This document shows, piece after piece, positions 1-7,922 of a stretch of 64,000 nucleotides of DNA (within the stretch, counting starts at the first letter, position 1; each line of letters opens with the position of its first letter). The DNA comes from Comamonas sp. lk. Lineage in GTDB: Bacteria; Pseudomonadota; Gammaproteobacteria; Burkholderiales; Burkholderiaceae_C. Made by a program: the position numbers and the translations under genes. A model generated the notes under the pieces. That model saw only the letters and a list, made by a program, of their open reading frames with translations. It ran no database searches and was not told where the DNA came from. The DNA is taken from assembly GCF_900564145.1 (NCBI RefSeq), contig NZ_UOOB01000001.1, positions 2,854,754 to 2,918,753 of the forward strand. The letters are read 5' to 3'.

Positions 1-290
1 CACAGATATCCCCAAGCGGTCATGCCCGCAAGCCACAGCGGCAACCATACCCAGTACATGCCCGGCACACGATCAGCCACATCAATGCCGGGCAGCAGCG
101 GACCGGCCAGCAACCAAAGGCCGCCTACCAGCAGCAGGGCCGCGTGCTTGCCTGCAGCGCTTTTGCTCCCTGCGATTCGCGCCGCCTTGACGGTACCCGT
201 ATCGGGAATGCGGCTCGCGGCTGCGGCGTTGTCCACCCCTGCCGCTTCCACAGCCTTCATACCTGACCCCATATCCCGCAGTTGCCCCAT
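1..290 (-). CDS. Small membrane protein, 3' end outside window
   Basis: The reading frame starts at an ATG (complement of 288-290) preceded by an AGGGAG ribosome site and runs off the left edge without a stop. About 97 residues are visible: a soluble alanine-rich first half (to about residue 45), then two hydrophobic stretches with a short polar break. The second half (GLWLLAGPLLPGIDVADRVPG and what follows) loosely resembles small DUF3311-type membrane proteins that often sit before sodium:solute symporters; that comparison is from memory and weak. The longer overlapping frame starting near 462 is less likely because it has no membrane character and no ribosome site. Confidence 0.5.
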   Translation of the reverse strand, partial: MGQLRDMGSGMKAVEAAGVDNAAAASRIPDTGTVKAARIAGSKSAAGKHAALLLVGGLWLLAGPLLPGIDVADRVPGMYWVWLPLWLAGMTAWGYL

Positions 291-367
291 CGCCAATCTC
301 CCTTGCATCACCTGTTATTTCGTCAGTTCTGACTGAAAAACTGCAAGCTGGCCTGCATCTGCCACGG

Positions 368-395
368 CTTGCGGCACACTGCGGCATGCCGCAAG
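368..395. repeat. Inverted repeat in the 291-615 intergenic region
   Basis: The arms CTTGCGGCA (368-376) and TGCCGCAAG (387-395) are perfectly complementary and flank CACTGCGGCA, so the region can fold in two alternative ways (TGCGGCATGCCGCA is itself a palindrome at 380-393). It lies between two divergent genes and is not followed by a T-run, so it does not look like a terminator. The rest of 291-615 should hold the two divergent promoters; I could not pick them out with confidence. Confidence 0.4.
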
Positions 396-615
396 TTACT
401 GCCCACATTTCTCGCCACGAGCGCCAGGGCGAACATGGCAGGAATGGGTCACCGCCAACCATTCCCCGCCATTGATACGCCTTTGAGCCAGCATGGCCCA
501 GTCACTTTCCAGGCCGCAAGCTTACGTAACAAATTGAAATATTTCGAGCGCGGATTACCCGCAATTTCGCGCTCCTCTCTCATGCTGAAATGGCATCAGC
601 CCATAATAGACACCC

Positions 616-1821
616 ATGAATCCCTTGCTCTCGCGCCTTCAGCCTTATCCATTCGAACGCCTTCGCCAACTGTTCGCCTCGGTTCAGCCGCCCGCAGACA
701 TTCGACCCATCAGCCTGGGCATTGGCGAGCCGCGCCACGCCACGCCGGCCTTCATTGAAAAAGCCCTGAGTGCCGACCTCAAGGGCCTGTCCGTCTACCC
801 GGCCACCGCAGGTACGCCCGCTTTGCGCGAGGCCTGCGCCGCCTGGGCCAATCAGCGCTACGGCATTGCGCTGGATGCCGCCACCCAGGTGCTGCCCGTC
901 AACGGCTCGCGCGAAGCCTTGTTCTCCTTTACCCAGGTGGTGGTGGACAGCAGCCAGGCCGGCGCCCGTGTCATCTGCCCCAACCCCTTCTATCAAATCT
1001 ACGAAGGCGCAACCCTGCTGGCCGGGGCCACGCCCTATTACGCCGCCAGCGACGCCAGCCGCAACTTTGCGGTGAACTGGGATGCCGTGCCCGATGACGT
1101 GTGGCAGAACACGCAGATGATCTTTGTCTGCTCGCCCGGCAACCCCACGGGCGCAGTAATGCCGCTGAGCGAGTGGGAAAAGCTGTTTGCACTGTCGGAC
1201 CGCTATGGTTTCGTCATCGTCAGCGACGAGTGCTACAGCGAGATCTATTTCGGCGACCAGCCTCCGCTGGGCGGCCTGGAAGCGGCGCTGAAGCTGGGCC
1301 GCAGCGATTTCAAGAACCTGGTGATGTTCACCAGCCTGTCCAAGCGCAGCAATGTGCCCGGTTTGCGCAGCGGCTTTGTGGCCGGTGATGCCAAGCTGCT
1401 CAAGGCCTTTCTGCTCTATCGAACCTACCACGGCGGCGCCATGAGCCCCGTGGTGCAGAGCGCCTCGGTGGCCGCCTGGGGCGATGAAGCCCATGTGGTG
1501 GAAAACCGCCGTCTGTACAAGGAAAAGTTCGAGCAAGTCACGCCCGTGCTGTCCAAGGTCATGGATGTGAAGCTGCCCGATGCCAGCTTTTATCTGTGGG
1601 CCGGCATTCCCGATAGCCTGGGCATGGATGACGCCGAATTTGCCAAACAGCTGTATGCTTGCACAGGTGTCACCGTTTTGCCCGGCAGCTATCTGGCACG
1701 CGAGGCCCAGGGCTTCAACCCCGGCGCCAAGCGCATACGCATGGCTCTGGTGGCTGAAACGGCAGAATGCCTGGAAGCCGCACAGCGCATTGCCGCCTTC
1801 ATCGAAGCCCGCACGCGCTGA
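616..1821 (+). CDS. dapC: Succinyldiaminopimelate transaminase
   Basis: PLP-dependent class I/II aminotransferase of 401 residues. DapC makes N-succinyl-L,L-diaminopimelate from the 2-amino-6-oxo precursor and glutamate, in the succinylase branch of lysine and meso-DAP synthesis. Visible signatures are the SPGNPTG substrate/cofactor loop near residue 172, the SDECYSEIYF segment, and the Schiff-base lysine K243 in SLSKRSNVPGLRSGF. Length is normal for the family. The start ATG at 616 opens MNPLLSRLQPYPFERLRQL, which matches the typical DapC N-terminus. dapD follows in the same direction 140 bases later and dapE lies two genes on, so the biochemical context supports DapC over other aminotransferases. 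Confidence 0.93.
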   Translation: MNPLLSRLQPYPFERLRQLFASVQPPADIRPISLGIGEPRHATPAFIEKALSADLKGLSVYPATAGTPALREACAAWANQRYGIALDAATQVLPVNGSREALFSFTQVVVDSSQAGARVICPNPFYQIYEGATLLAGATPYYAASDASRNFAVNWDAVPDDVWQNTQMIFVCSPGNPTGAVMPLSEWEKLFALSDRYGFVIVSDECYSEIYFGDQPPLGGLEAALKLGRSDFKNLVMFTSLSKRSNVPGLRSGFVAGDAKLLKAFLLYRTYHGGAMSPVVQSASVAAWGDEAHVVENRRLYKEKFEQVTPVLSKVMDVKLPDASFYLWAGIPDSLGMDDAEFAKQLYACTGVTVLPGSYLAREAQGFNPGAKRIRMALVAETAECLEAAQRIAAFIEARTR

Positions 1822-1961
1822 TATTCAGGCGTTGATGCCCAGGTGCTAGCCCAGGCATTAGCACCGATGTGAGTAGCCTATAAAAACCAGCACGGTCTGC
1901 CGCCGCAGACCTTTGCACTTCACCGATTCACCTCAACTTTCGATCTTTGACCGAAAACATC

Positions 1962-2795
1962 ATGACGCAACAACTGCAATCCATCATCGACACCGCCTGG
2001 GACAACCGTGCTTCCATCTCGCCTGCTGCCGCCTCCAAGGAAGTGGCCGATGCCGTGGAACACGTGATCGCCGAGCTGGACGCCGGTCGCATGCGCGTGG
2101 CCACCCGTGAAGGCGTGGGCCAGTGGACCGTGCACCAGTGGCTCAAGAAAGCCGTGCTGCTGTCCTTCCGCTTGAAGGACAACGCCCTGATCAATGGCGG
2201 CGCACTGAACTTCTTCGACAAGGTGCCCACCAAGTTCGAAGGCATGAGCGAAGCCCAGATCGCCGCCACCGGCGTGCGCGTCGTGCCTCCTGCCGTGGCC
2301 CGTCGCGGCTCCTTCATCGCCAAGGGCGCCATCCTGATGCCTTCCTATGTGAACATCGGCGCCTATGTGGATGAAGGCACCATGGTCGACACCTGGGCCA
2401 CCGTGGGCTCCTGCGCTCAAGTGGGCAAGAACGTTCACCTGTCCGGCGGCGTGGGCCTGGGCGGCGTGCTTGAGCCCCTGCAAGCCAACCCCACCATCAT
2501 TGAAGACAACTGCTTCATCGGCGCACGCTCCGAAGTGGTCGAAGGCGTGATCGTGGAAGAAAACTCCGTGCTGGGCATGGGCGTATACATCGGTCAGTCC
2601 ACCCCTTTGTTCAACCGCGAAACCGGCGAAATCAGCTACGGCCGCGTGCCCAGCGGTTCGGTGGTCGTCAGCGGCAACATCCCCAAGCAGACCAAGGACG
2701 GCAAGGACTACAGCATGTATGCCGCCATCATCGTCAAGCGCGTGGATGCCCAGACCCGCTCCAAGACCAGCATCAACGATCTGCTGCGCGACTGA
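1962..2795 (+). CDS. dapD: Tetrahydrodipicolinate N-succinyltransferase
   Basis: Transfers succinate from succinyl-CoA to tetrahydrodipicolinate, the step before DapC. The protein of 277 residues has the N-terminal helical domain (to about residue 100) followed by the left-handed beta-helix built from hexapeptide repeats ([37 protein letters not shown] and similar). The length agrees with the usual 274. A TTG 15 bases upstream is in frame, but ATG 1962 gives [16 protein letters not shown], the expected start. It lies between dapC and a PilU-type gene, and an intrinsic terminator at 2856-2891 closes this unit. Confidence 0.96.
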   Translation: MTQQLQSIIDTAWDNRASISPAAASKEVADAVEHVIAELDAGRMRVATREGVGQWTVHQWLKKAVLLSFRLKDNALINGGALNFFDKVPTKFEGMSEAQIAATGVRVVPPAVARRGSFIAKGAILMPSYVNIGAYVDEGTMVDTWATVGSCAQVGKNVHLSGGVGLGGVLEPLQANPTIIEDNCFIGARSEVVEGVIVEENSVLGMGVYIGQSTPLFNRETGEISYGRVPSGSVVVSGNIPKQTKDGKDYSMYAAIIVKRVDAQTRSKTSINDLLRD

Positions 2796-2855
2796 TAGGC
2801 TGGCGTGAAGACGCCCGCCCCCCAAAGGGGTTTGAGCGCCTGACGCGACCCCGGC

Positions 2856-2891
2856 AAAGCCTGCCCGCATTTTTTGCGTGCAGGCTTTTTT
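2856..2891 (+). terminator. Intrinsic terminator after dapD
   Basis: AAAGCCTGC (2856-2864) pairs perfectly with GCAGGCTTT (2880-2888), and the stem runs into a T6 tract. It separates dapD from the downstream ATPase gene, so pilU probably has its own promoter in 2892-3000. Confidence 0.85.
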
Positions 2892-3006
2892 GTTTGCACA
2901 GGATCAGCTGCCTGCGCCTTGCATGCCGGCACCCCGCCTGCAAGGCGCTAACATGCTCGCACCGAGAGGGTCTGGACAGCAGAACCCAGAACAAGATGAG
3001 GAATGT

Positions 3007-4173
3007 ATGAGCACCATGGAAAAAATCCTGCGTCTGATGGCCGAGAAAAAAGCCTCCGACGTGTATTTGTCTGCCCGCGCCCCGGCGCTCATCAAGATCA
3101 ATGGTGAATGCGTTCCCATCAACGCCCAGTTGCTGCCGCCCGAAGCCCCTTTGGCCCTGCTGGCCGAAGTCGCTTCGCCCGAAGCGATTGAGGAGCTCAA
3201 GGCCACGGGCGAGCTCAATACGGCCGTGCCCCTGTCCGGCGTGGGGCGCTTTCGTATCAGCGCCATGCGCCAGCGCGGCACCTATGCGGTGGTGGTCCGC
3301 TTTATCTCCCAGCGCGTACCCACCCGCGAATCCTTGAATCTTCCGCCCGTGCTCAGCGAGCTGATCATGGAAAAACGCGGTCTGGTCCTGCTGGTCGGAG
3401 CCACGGGTTCGGGCAAGAGTACCACCCTTGCCTCCATGATCGAGGAGCGCAATGAGAAAGTCACCGGCCACATTCTGACGGTGGAAGATCCCATCGAATA
3501 CCAGTTTCGCAACAAGAAATCCATCGTCAATCAGCGCGAAGTCGGCACCGATACCGAGTCGCTGCACACGGCGCTCAAGAACGCGTTGCGTCAGGCACCC
3601 GATGTGATTTTGATCGGCGAAATCCGCGACCGCGAGACCATGTCGGCCGCCGTGAGCTATGCCCAGTCCGGCCATCTGTGCCTGGCCACGCTGCACGCCA
3701 ACAACAGCTATCAGGCGCTCAACCGCATTCTGTCCTTCTACCCCGAAGAGATCCGCCCCACCATGCTGGGCGAACTCTCAGCCGCGCTCAAGGCCATCAT
3801 CTCCCAGCGCCTGGTGCGCACCATCGATGGCCAGCGCATGCCGGCCGTGGAGGCCATGCTCAACACAAAGCTGATTTCCGACCTGATTCTTAGAGGCGAC
3901 TTCGGCGGCGTCAAGGAAGCCATGGAAAAGTCCATGGCCGAAGGCTCGCAGACCTTCGAGCAGGCGCTGGCCAAGCTGGTGGTCGATGGACTGGTGACGC
4001 GCGAAGAAGCCCTGTCCTATGCCGACTCGCCCACCAATCTGATGTGGCGCATGGACAATGAGCTGTTCCAGGCCAAGAAGGACAAAGCCAACGAGGAGAC
4101 CGATGTGCTGCTGCCCGGTGATGACGATATGCCATCGTTTACAGAAATCACTTTGGACATCAAACCGCTGTAA
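3007..4173 (+). CDS. pilU: PilT/PilU-family type IV pilus retraction ATPase
   Basis: Hexameric secretion-superfamily ATPase acting at the inner-membrane base of type IV pili. The 388 residues carry Walker A GATGSGKST near 131-139, the Asp box, Walker B DVILIGEIRD near 199 and the His box TLHANN. The C-terminal part (ISDLILRGDFGGVKEAMEKS, then QTFEQALAKLVVDGLVTREEAL) reads like PilU rather than PilT. ATG 3007 was chosen because GAGGAA lies just upstream and MSTMEKILRLMAEKKASDVY is the normal family start; the frame is open 43 codons further up without a better site. No other pilus gene is nearby: it sits between dapD and dapE. It could be a second or third PilT/PilU paralogue. Confidence 0.85.
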   Translation: MSTMEKILRLMAEKKASDVYLSARAPALIKINGECVPINAQLLPPEAPLALLAEVASPEAIEELKATGELNTAVPLSGVGRFRISAMRQRGTYAVVVRFISQRVPTRESLNLPPVLSELIMEKRGLVLLVGATGSGKSTTLASMIEERNEKVTGHILTVEDPIEYQFRNKKSIVNQREVGTDTESLHTALKNALRQAPDVILIGEIRDRETMSAAVSYAQSGHLCLATLHANNSYQALNRILSFYPEEIRPTMLGELSAALKAIISQRLVRTIDGQRMPAVEAMLNTKLISDLILRGDFGGVKEAMEKSMAEGSQTFEQALAKLVVDGLVTREEALSYADSPTNLMWRMDNELFQAKKDKANEETDVLLPGDDDMPSFTEITLDIKPL

Positions 4174-4310
4174 TTAGGCCACAGCGCGCGCCCCACGCCA
4201 CGCCCACAGGCGTCACAATACGAGCTGCTTACACCTCGTCAACTTGATTGGGGTCGGCCTGCAGCGCTTGCGACTGCCGTGTCGCCCCGGATTGCCCAGA
4301 ACCCTCCCCC

Positions 4311-5507
4311 ATGTCCCGTACTCTGCAACTGACCGAGCAGCTGATCAGCCTGCCTTCCGTCACCCCTGAAGATGCCGGCTGCCTTGAGCTGCTGGCCGAC
4401 GCGCTGAACCCCATGGGCTTTGCCTGCGAGCGGCTGGACAGCGGCCCCCAGGATTTCCGCGTCTGCAATCTGTGGGCAAAACGCACGACCGCCAGCCCTG
4501 CATCTGCGTCAGAAGCTATCATTTCAGGATCAACAGCGGGCAAGCCCGTGCTGGTGTTTGCAGGACATACCGATGTGGTGCCGCCCGGCCCGCTCAAGGA
4601 ATGGAGCAGCCCGCCGTTTGTGCCCATGCACCGCAACGGCCGCCTCTACGGCCGTGGTGCCAGCGATATGAAAACCTCCATCGCCGCCTTCGTGGTGGCG
4701 CTGGAAGAGTTCTTGCAAGCCACACCCGAGCCGTCCTTCGACATCGCTCTCTTGCTGACCAGCGATGAAGAAGGCCCTTCGATCGACGGCACCAAGGTCG
4801 TGGTCGAGATGCTGAAAAAGCGCAACGAGCGCCTGGACTGGTGCATTGTTGGCGAGCCCACCTCCGTCAAGCGCACCGGCGACATGATCAAGAACGGCCG
4901 CCGCGGCACCATGAGCGGCAAGCTCACCGTCAACGGCATTCAGGGCCATATCGCCTACCCGCAGCTGGCACGCAACCCCATTCACGAGGCCCTGCCTGCG
5001 CTGACCGAATTGGCCACCACCGTCTGGGACCGCGGCAACGACTTCTTCCCGCCCACCAGCTGGCAGATCAGCAACATCCACGGCGGCACGGGCGCGAGCA
5101 ACGTCATCCCCGGCCATGTGGTGATCGACTTCAACTTCCGCTTTTCCACCGAATCCACGGCCGATTCGCTGCAAAAGCGCGTACACGAGGTGCTGGACCG
5201 CCACGGCCTGGAGTATTCACTGGTCTGGACCATTGGCGGCCAACCGTTTCTGACCGAGCCCGGCACCCTGGTGCAGGCCGTGCAGGCTGCCATCCAGGAC
5301 GAGACCGGGCTGACCACCGAACTCTCGACCACCGGCGGCACCAGCGACGGACGTTTCATCGCCCAGATCTGCTCGCAGGTCATCGAGATGGGGCCGCCCA
5401 ACGCCAGCATCCACAAGATTGATGAATACATTGCCGTGGCCGATATCGAGCCGCTCAAGAACATTTATCGCAAGACGCTGGAACAGTTGCACCAGATGCA
5501 CCGGTAA
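4311..5507 (+). CDS. dapE: Succinyl-diaminopimelate desuccinylase
   Basis: Zinc-dependent M20 amidohydrolase that splits N-succinyl-L,L-DAP into succinate and L,L-DAP. Visible are the metal motif [18 protein letters not shown], the acidic catalytic pair in [12 protein letters not shown], the dimerisation domain around [15 protein letters not shown], and the C-terminal GTSDGRF and HKIDEYI metal ligands. At 398 residues it is about 20 longer than E. coli DapE. Part of the excess is a low-complexity insert near residues 60-75 ([20 protein letters not shown]) whose DNA at 4515-4535 contains GAAGCTATCATTTC, similar to the dispersed GCTATCAAAT elements of this genome. ATG 4311 gives the canonical [12 protein letters not shown] start. 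Confidence 0.95.
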   Translation: MSRTLQLTEQLISLPSVTPEDAGCLELLADALNPMGFACERLDSGPQDFRVCNLWAKRTTASPASASEAIISGSTAGKPVLVFAGHTDVVPPGPLKEWSSPPFVPMHRNGRLYGRGASDMKTSIAAFVVALEEFLQATPEPSFDIALLLTSDEEGPSIDGTKVVVEMLKKRNERLDWCIVGEPTSVKRTGDMIKNGRRGTMSGKLTVNGIQGHIAYPQLARNPIHEALPALTELATTVWDRGNDFFPPTSWQISNIHGGTGASNVIPGHVVIDFNFRFSTESTADSLQKRVHEVLDRHGLEYSLVWTIGGQPFLTEPGTLVQAVQAAIQDETGLTTELSTTGGTSDGRFIAQICSQVIEMGPPNASIHKIDEYIAVADIEPLKNIYRKTLEQLHQMHR

Positions 5508-5529
5508 ATAGCGGGCCGCGCCCGCCTGC

Positions 5530-5558
5530 CATGCGGCATGAAACTAAAATGCCGCATG
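5530..5558. promoter_or_regulatory. Perfect 10-bp inverted repeat over the prmB start
   Basis: CATGCGGCAT (5530-5539) and ATGCCGCATG (5549-5558) are exact complements with a 9-base loop. The second arm contains the ATG at 5556 that I prefer as the prmB start. In mRNA the hairpin would bury this start codon. It begins 22 bases after the dapE stop and lacks a T-run, so translational control is at least as plausible as termination. Confidence 0.5.
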
Positions 5559-6503
5559 ACCTCGACTCCCTCCCCCGCCATCCACGGTGACACCCTCGCC
5601 GAACTCGTCGCCAGCGGCGCCCAGGCCCTGACGGCCGCAGGCGTTGCCTTTGGCCACGGCACGGCAACTGCCGAAGACGAAGCGGCCTGGCTCGCCCTCT
5701 GGAAGCTGGGCCTGCCCCTGGACAGCGAACTCACGCCCGGCGCGCCGCAATCTCTGGCCGATCGGCCTGTAACCCAAGAAGAACAAGCGCTGGTTGCTGC
5801 ACTTTTCGAAGAACGCATCCGCAGCCGCAAACCTGCGGCCTATCTCACGCGCGAAGCCTGGCTGCAAGGCGTGCCGTTTTATATCGACGAGCGCTCCATC
5901 GTGCCGCGCAGCTTTATTGCCGAGCTGCTGGCCGACGGCAGCGTTGACGGCTGGCTCTCGGACAAGACCACCCAGGTGCTGGATTTGTGCACCGGCAACG
6001 GCTCGCTGGCCTGCTTGGCCGCCATGGCCTGGCCCGAGGTGCAGGTCACCGGCGCCGATATCTCGCCCGATGCCCTGGCCGTAGCCCGCATCAATGTGGA
6101 CAAGCACGCCCTGCAAGACCGCGTGCAGCTGGTGGAAAGCAACGGCCTGGCTGCCGTGCCCGGCCCCTGGGATCTGGTGCTGTGCAACCCCCCTTATGTG
6201 AACGCCGACAGCATGCGCAAGCTGCCCGCCGAATACCAGGCCGAGCCCGAACTGGCCCTGGCCGGCGGTGATGACGGCATGGACTTCATCCGCCAGCTCT
6301 TGCTGGATCTGCCGGCGCGCCTAAACAAGAACGCGGTGGTGATTCTGGAAATCGGCAATGAAAAGCCGTTCTTTGAAGCCGCCTTCCCCGATCTACCGGT
6401 CTTCTGGCTGGACACCAGCTCGGGCGACGAACAGGTGCTGTTGATCACCGAAGAAGCGCTGCGTCACTGGAGCCAGGGCAATACGGCAGCGCTAAGCCTT
6501 TAA
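5556..6503 (+). CDS. prmB: Ribosomal protein uL3 glutamine N5-methyltransferase
   Basis: SAM-dependent methyltransferase that modifies a glutamine of ribosomal protein L3. It has the SAM motif DLCTGNGSLA near residue 143 and the catalytic NPPYVN that contacts the glutamine side chain, with an N-terminal helical domain typical of PrmB/PrmC. PrmB is preferred over PrmC because of the segment LTREAWLQGVPFYIDERSIVPRS, as in PrmB, and the DLCTGNG rather than DLGTGSG motif. Length 315 residues is normal. The start is uncertain: ATG 5556 lies within a hairpin and an in-frame ATG at 5538 would add six residues; neither has a clear ribosome site. Confidence 0.9.
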   Translation: MTSTPSPAIHGDTLAELVASGAQALTAAGVAFGHGTATAEDEAAWLALWKLGLPLDSELTPGAPQSLADRPVTQEEQALVAALFEERIRSRKPAAYLTREAWLQGVPFYIDERSIVPRSFIAELLADGSVDGWLSDKTTQVLDLCTGNGSLACLAAMAWPEVQVTGADISPDALAVARINVDKHALQDRVQLVESNGLAAVPGPWDLVLCNPPYVNADSMRKLPAEYQAEPELALAGGDDGMDFIRQLLLDLPARLNKNAVVILEIGNEKPFFEAAFPDLPVFWLDTSSGDEQVLLITEEALRHWSQGNTAALSL

Positions 6504-6532
6504 GCAATCATCGCATCGGCTATCAAAAACAA

Positions 6533-6617
6533 AGCGGCTGGCGTTTGCTATTTCTTGGTTTTGGCATTATTCATACCCAGAACCTAGAAATAGCCAGCGC
6601 CAGCCGCTATGGTTTTT
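6533..6617. terminator. Long bidirectional terminator hairpin
   Basis: Arms 6533-6560 and 6581-6608 pair over 28 bases with three mismatches; the outer part is AGCGGCTGGCG. A T-rich tract follows on the plus strand (GGTTTTTATT) and an A-rich tract precedes it (TATCAAAAAC), so it can stop both prmB and the convergent gene at 6668. The arm sequence recurs in the 3' end of dnaE2 (49339-49352), which suggests this terminator was built from a dispersed repetitive element. Confidence 0.8.
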
Positions 6618-6667
6618 ATTAATTACCGCCAAAATTAGTCACCGCCATTGCTTGCGGGCTGCACCGT

Positions 6668-7543
6668 TCAGGCAGACATCACCCGCGTTGCAAACTTGGC
6701 TATGGGCGCATGCAGCAGGCCTTCCACCTTGTGGGGCAGCAGCAGAGGCTTGAGCAACATGCGCACCGCCATATCGGCAGGCAGTCGGCTGCTGACCAGG
6801 CGGTAAATGCGCTGGGCCATCACTTCGAACTGCGCACTGGGCTGCGCAAAAAACGCACCGCCATATGCTCCGCCCACCCCTTGCCTATGCGCCCAGACAT
6901 GGCGCAGCGCCACATCGGAGTCGCTCTCGCGCATCTCCTTGAGCCGCTGATAAAGAATGCGCGCAATCTGCAGCCGGCCCACGGGCTGGGTTTGCTGCAG
7001 CTGCTTGAAATACTGCAGAAAATGCTTGAAGTGGCTGACTTCGTCGTTGCGAATATGGCCTAGCAGCACCTTGAGCACCGGCTCCTCGGTCAGGCCGCCC
7101 AGCGTCTGGTAGTAGGCCGTGGTGCCCGTTTCCACCACACAGCGCGCCACCAGCTCCAGGCGCGCATCGGGGTAGAGCTCTTCCATGGTGCACAGCTGGG
7201 AATACTCGGCAAAAAAACCGTCATAGGCCTGCTGCCAGGGAAACAGCGGCCACACTGCCTCCACGTAAGCGCGCAAGGCATGGCCGTGCTGCAACTCCTC
7301 GGCTTCCCAGTGCCGCTTGAGCCAGGCACTGATTTCAGGGTGATCGCCGTAATGCTCGGCCAGATTGTTGGCATAGGTATCCGAGCCTGTCTCGACAAAA
7401 GACGCACTGAGCAGCATGAAAAACAGATCTTCGTTGTGCTCTATGGCGGCGCGGTCTATGCCGTTCAGCTCAATATCTTCCACCCGCCAGTGATGGCGGC
7501 TGGAGTCGGCAGGATCAGAGGACATCGGTGATTGGGAATGCAT
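6668..7543 (-). CDS. Ferritin-like diiron protein
   Basis: A 291-residue soluble helical protein. The metal-ligand pattern of a four-helix diiron carboxylate centre is visible: E in SFVETGSDTY (near residue 52), EELQHG (EExxH, near 82-86), E in VVETGTTAYY (near 138) and DEVSHF (DExxH, near 167). Such proteins include acyl-ACP desaturases, rubrerythrins and various oxygenases. The spacing and the tyrosine-rich surroundings suggest a redox enzyme rather than iron storage, but the substrate is unknown to me. It stands alone, convergent with prmB. The start could also be the ATG six codons downstream. Confidence 0.75.
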   Translation of the reverse strand: MHSQSPMSSDPADSSRHHWRVEDIELNGIDRAAIEHNEDLFFMLLSASFVETGSDTYANNLAEHYGDHPEISAWLKRHWEAEELQHGHALRAYVEAVWPLFPWQQAYDGFFAEYSQLCTMEELYPDARLELVARCVVETGTTAYYQTLGGLTEEPVLKVLLGHIRNDEVSHFKHFLQYFKQLQQTQPVGRLQIARILYQRLKEMRESDSDVALRHVWAHRQGVGGAYGGAFFAQPSAQFEVMAQRIYRLVSSRLPADMAVRMLLKPLLLPHKVEGLLHAPIAKFATRVMSA

Positions 7544-7922
7544 CTAGGAATGGTGTGAGACGCCCAATGCCATCTTCTGCACTCGGCTGAGCCAGGAGCA
7601 GACATTGTTCGCCTTGATAACTAAAAGGCGCTTCCATCTTGCTGACCTGCCCAGCGGCTCCGTGTCAGTCCAGACCGACATTACCATTGGCTGACATTTA
7701 GTCCAAGACTGCGGCACACGATCCGTCCATGCGAGGCATTCCAGGCCGCCTCCTCGCGATCAAGCACTCCAAACAATCAAATTTGATAGCTTACAGTGCA
7801 ACCCTGAAAAGCACTTCAGGCATTTTTTATTCATTTTGTAAAAACACCTGCGCTTCCTGCCACAAAACAACAAGAACCCTGCAGAAACGGGCTCGTCCAA
7901 TCGCTGGGATAATCTTGCCCCA
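7544..7922. other. Intergenic region with dispersed-element copy
   Basis: 379 bases between the divergent ferritin-like and ABC-F genes, AT-richer than the flanks. A palindrome ATCAAATTTGAT followed by AGC lies at about 7778-7792; this TTTGATAGC core recurs at several places in the window. No small gene with a convincing ribosome site was found. Confidence 0.4.
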
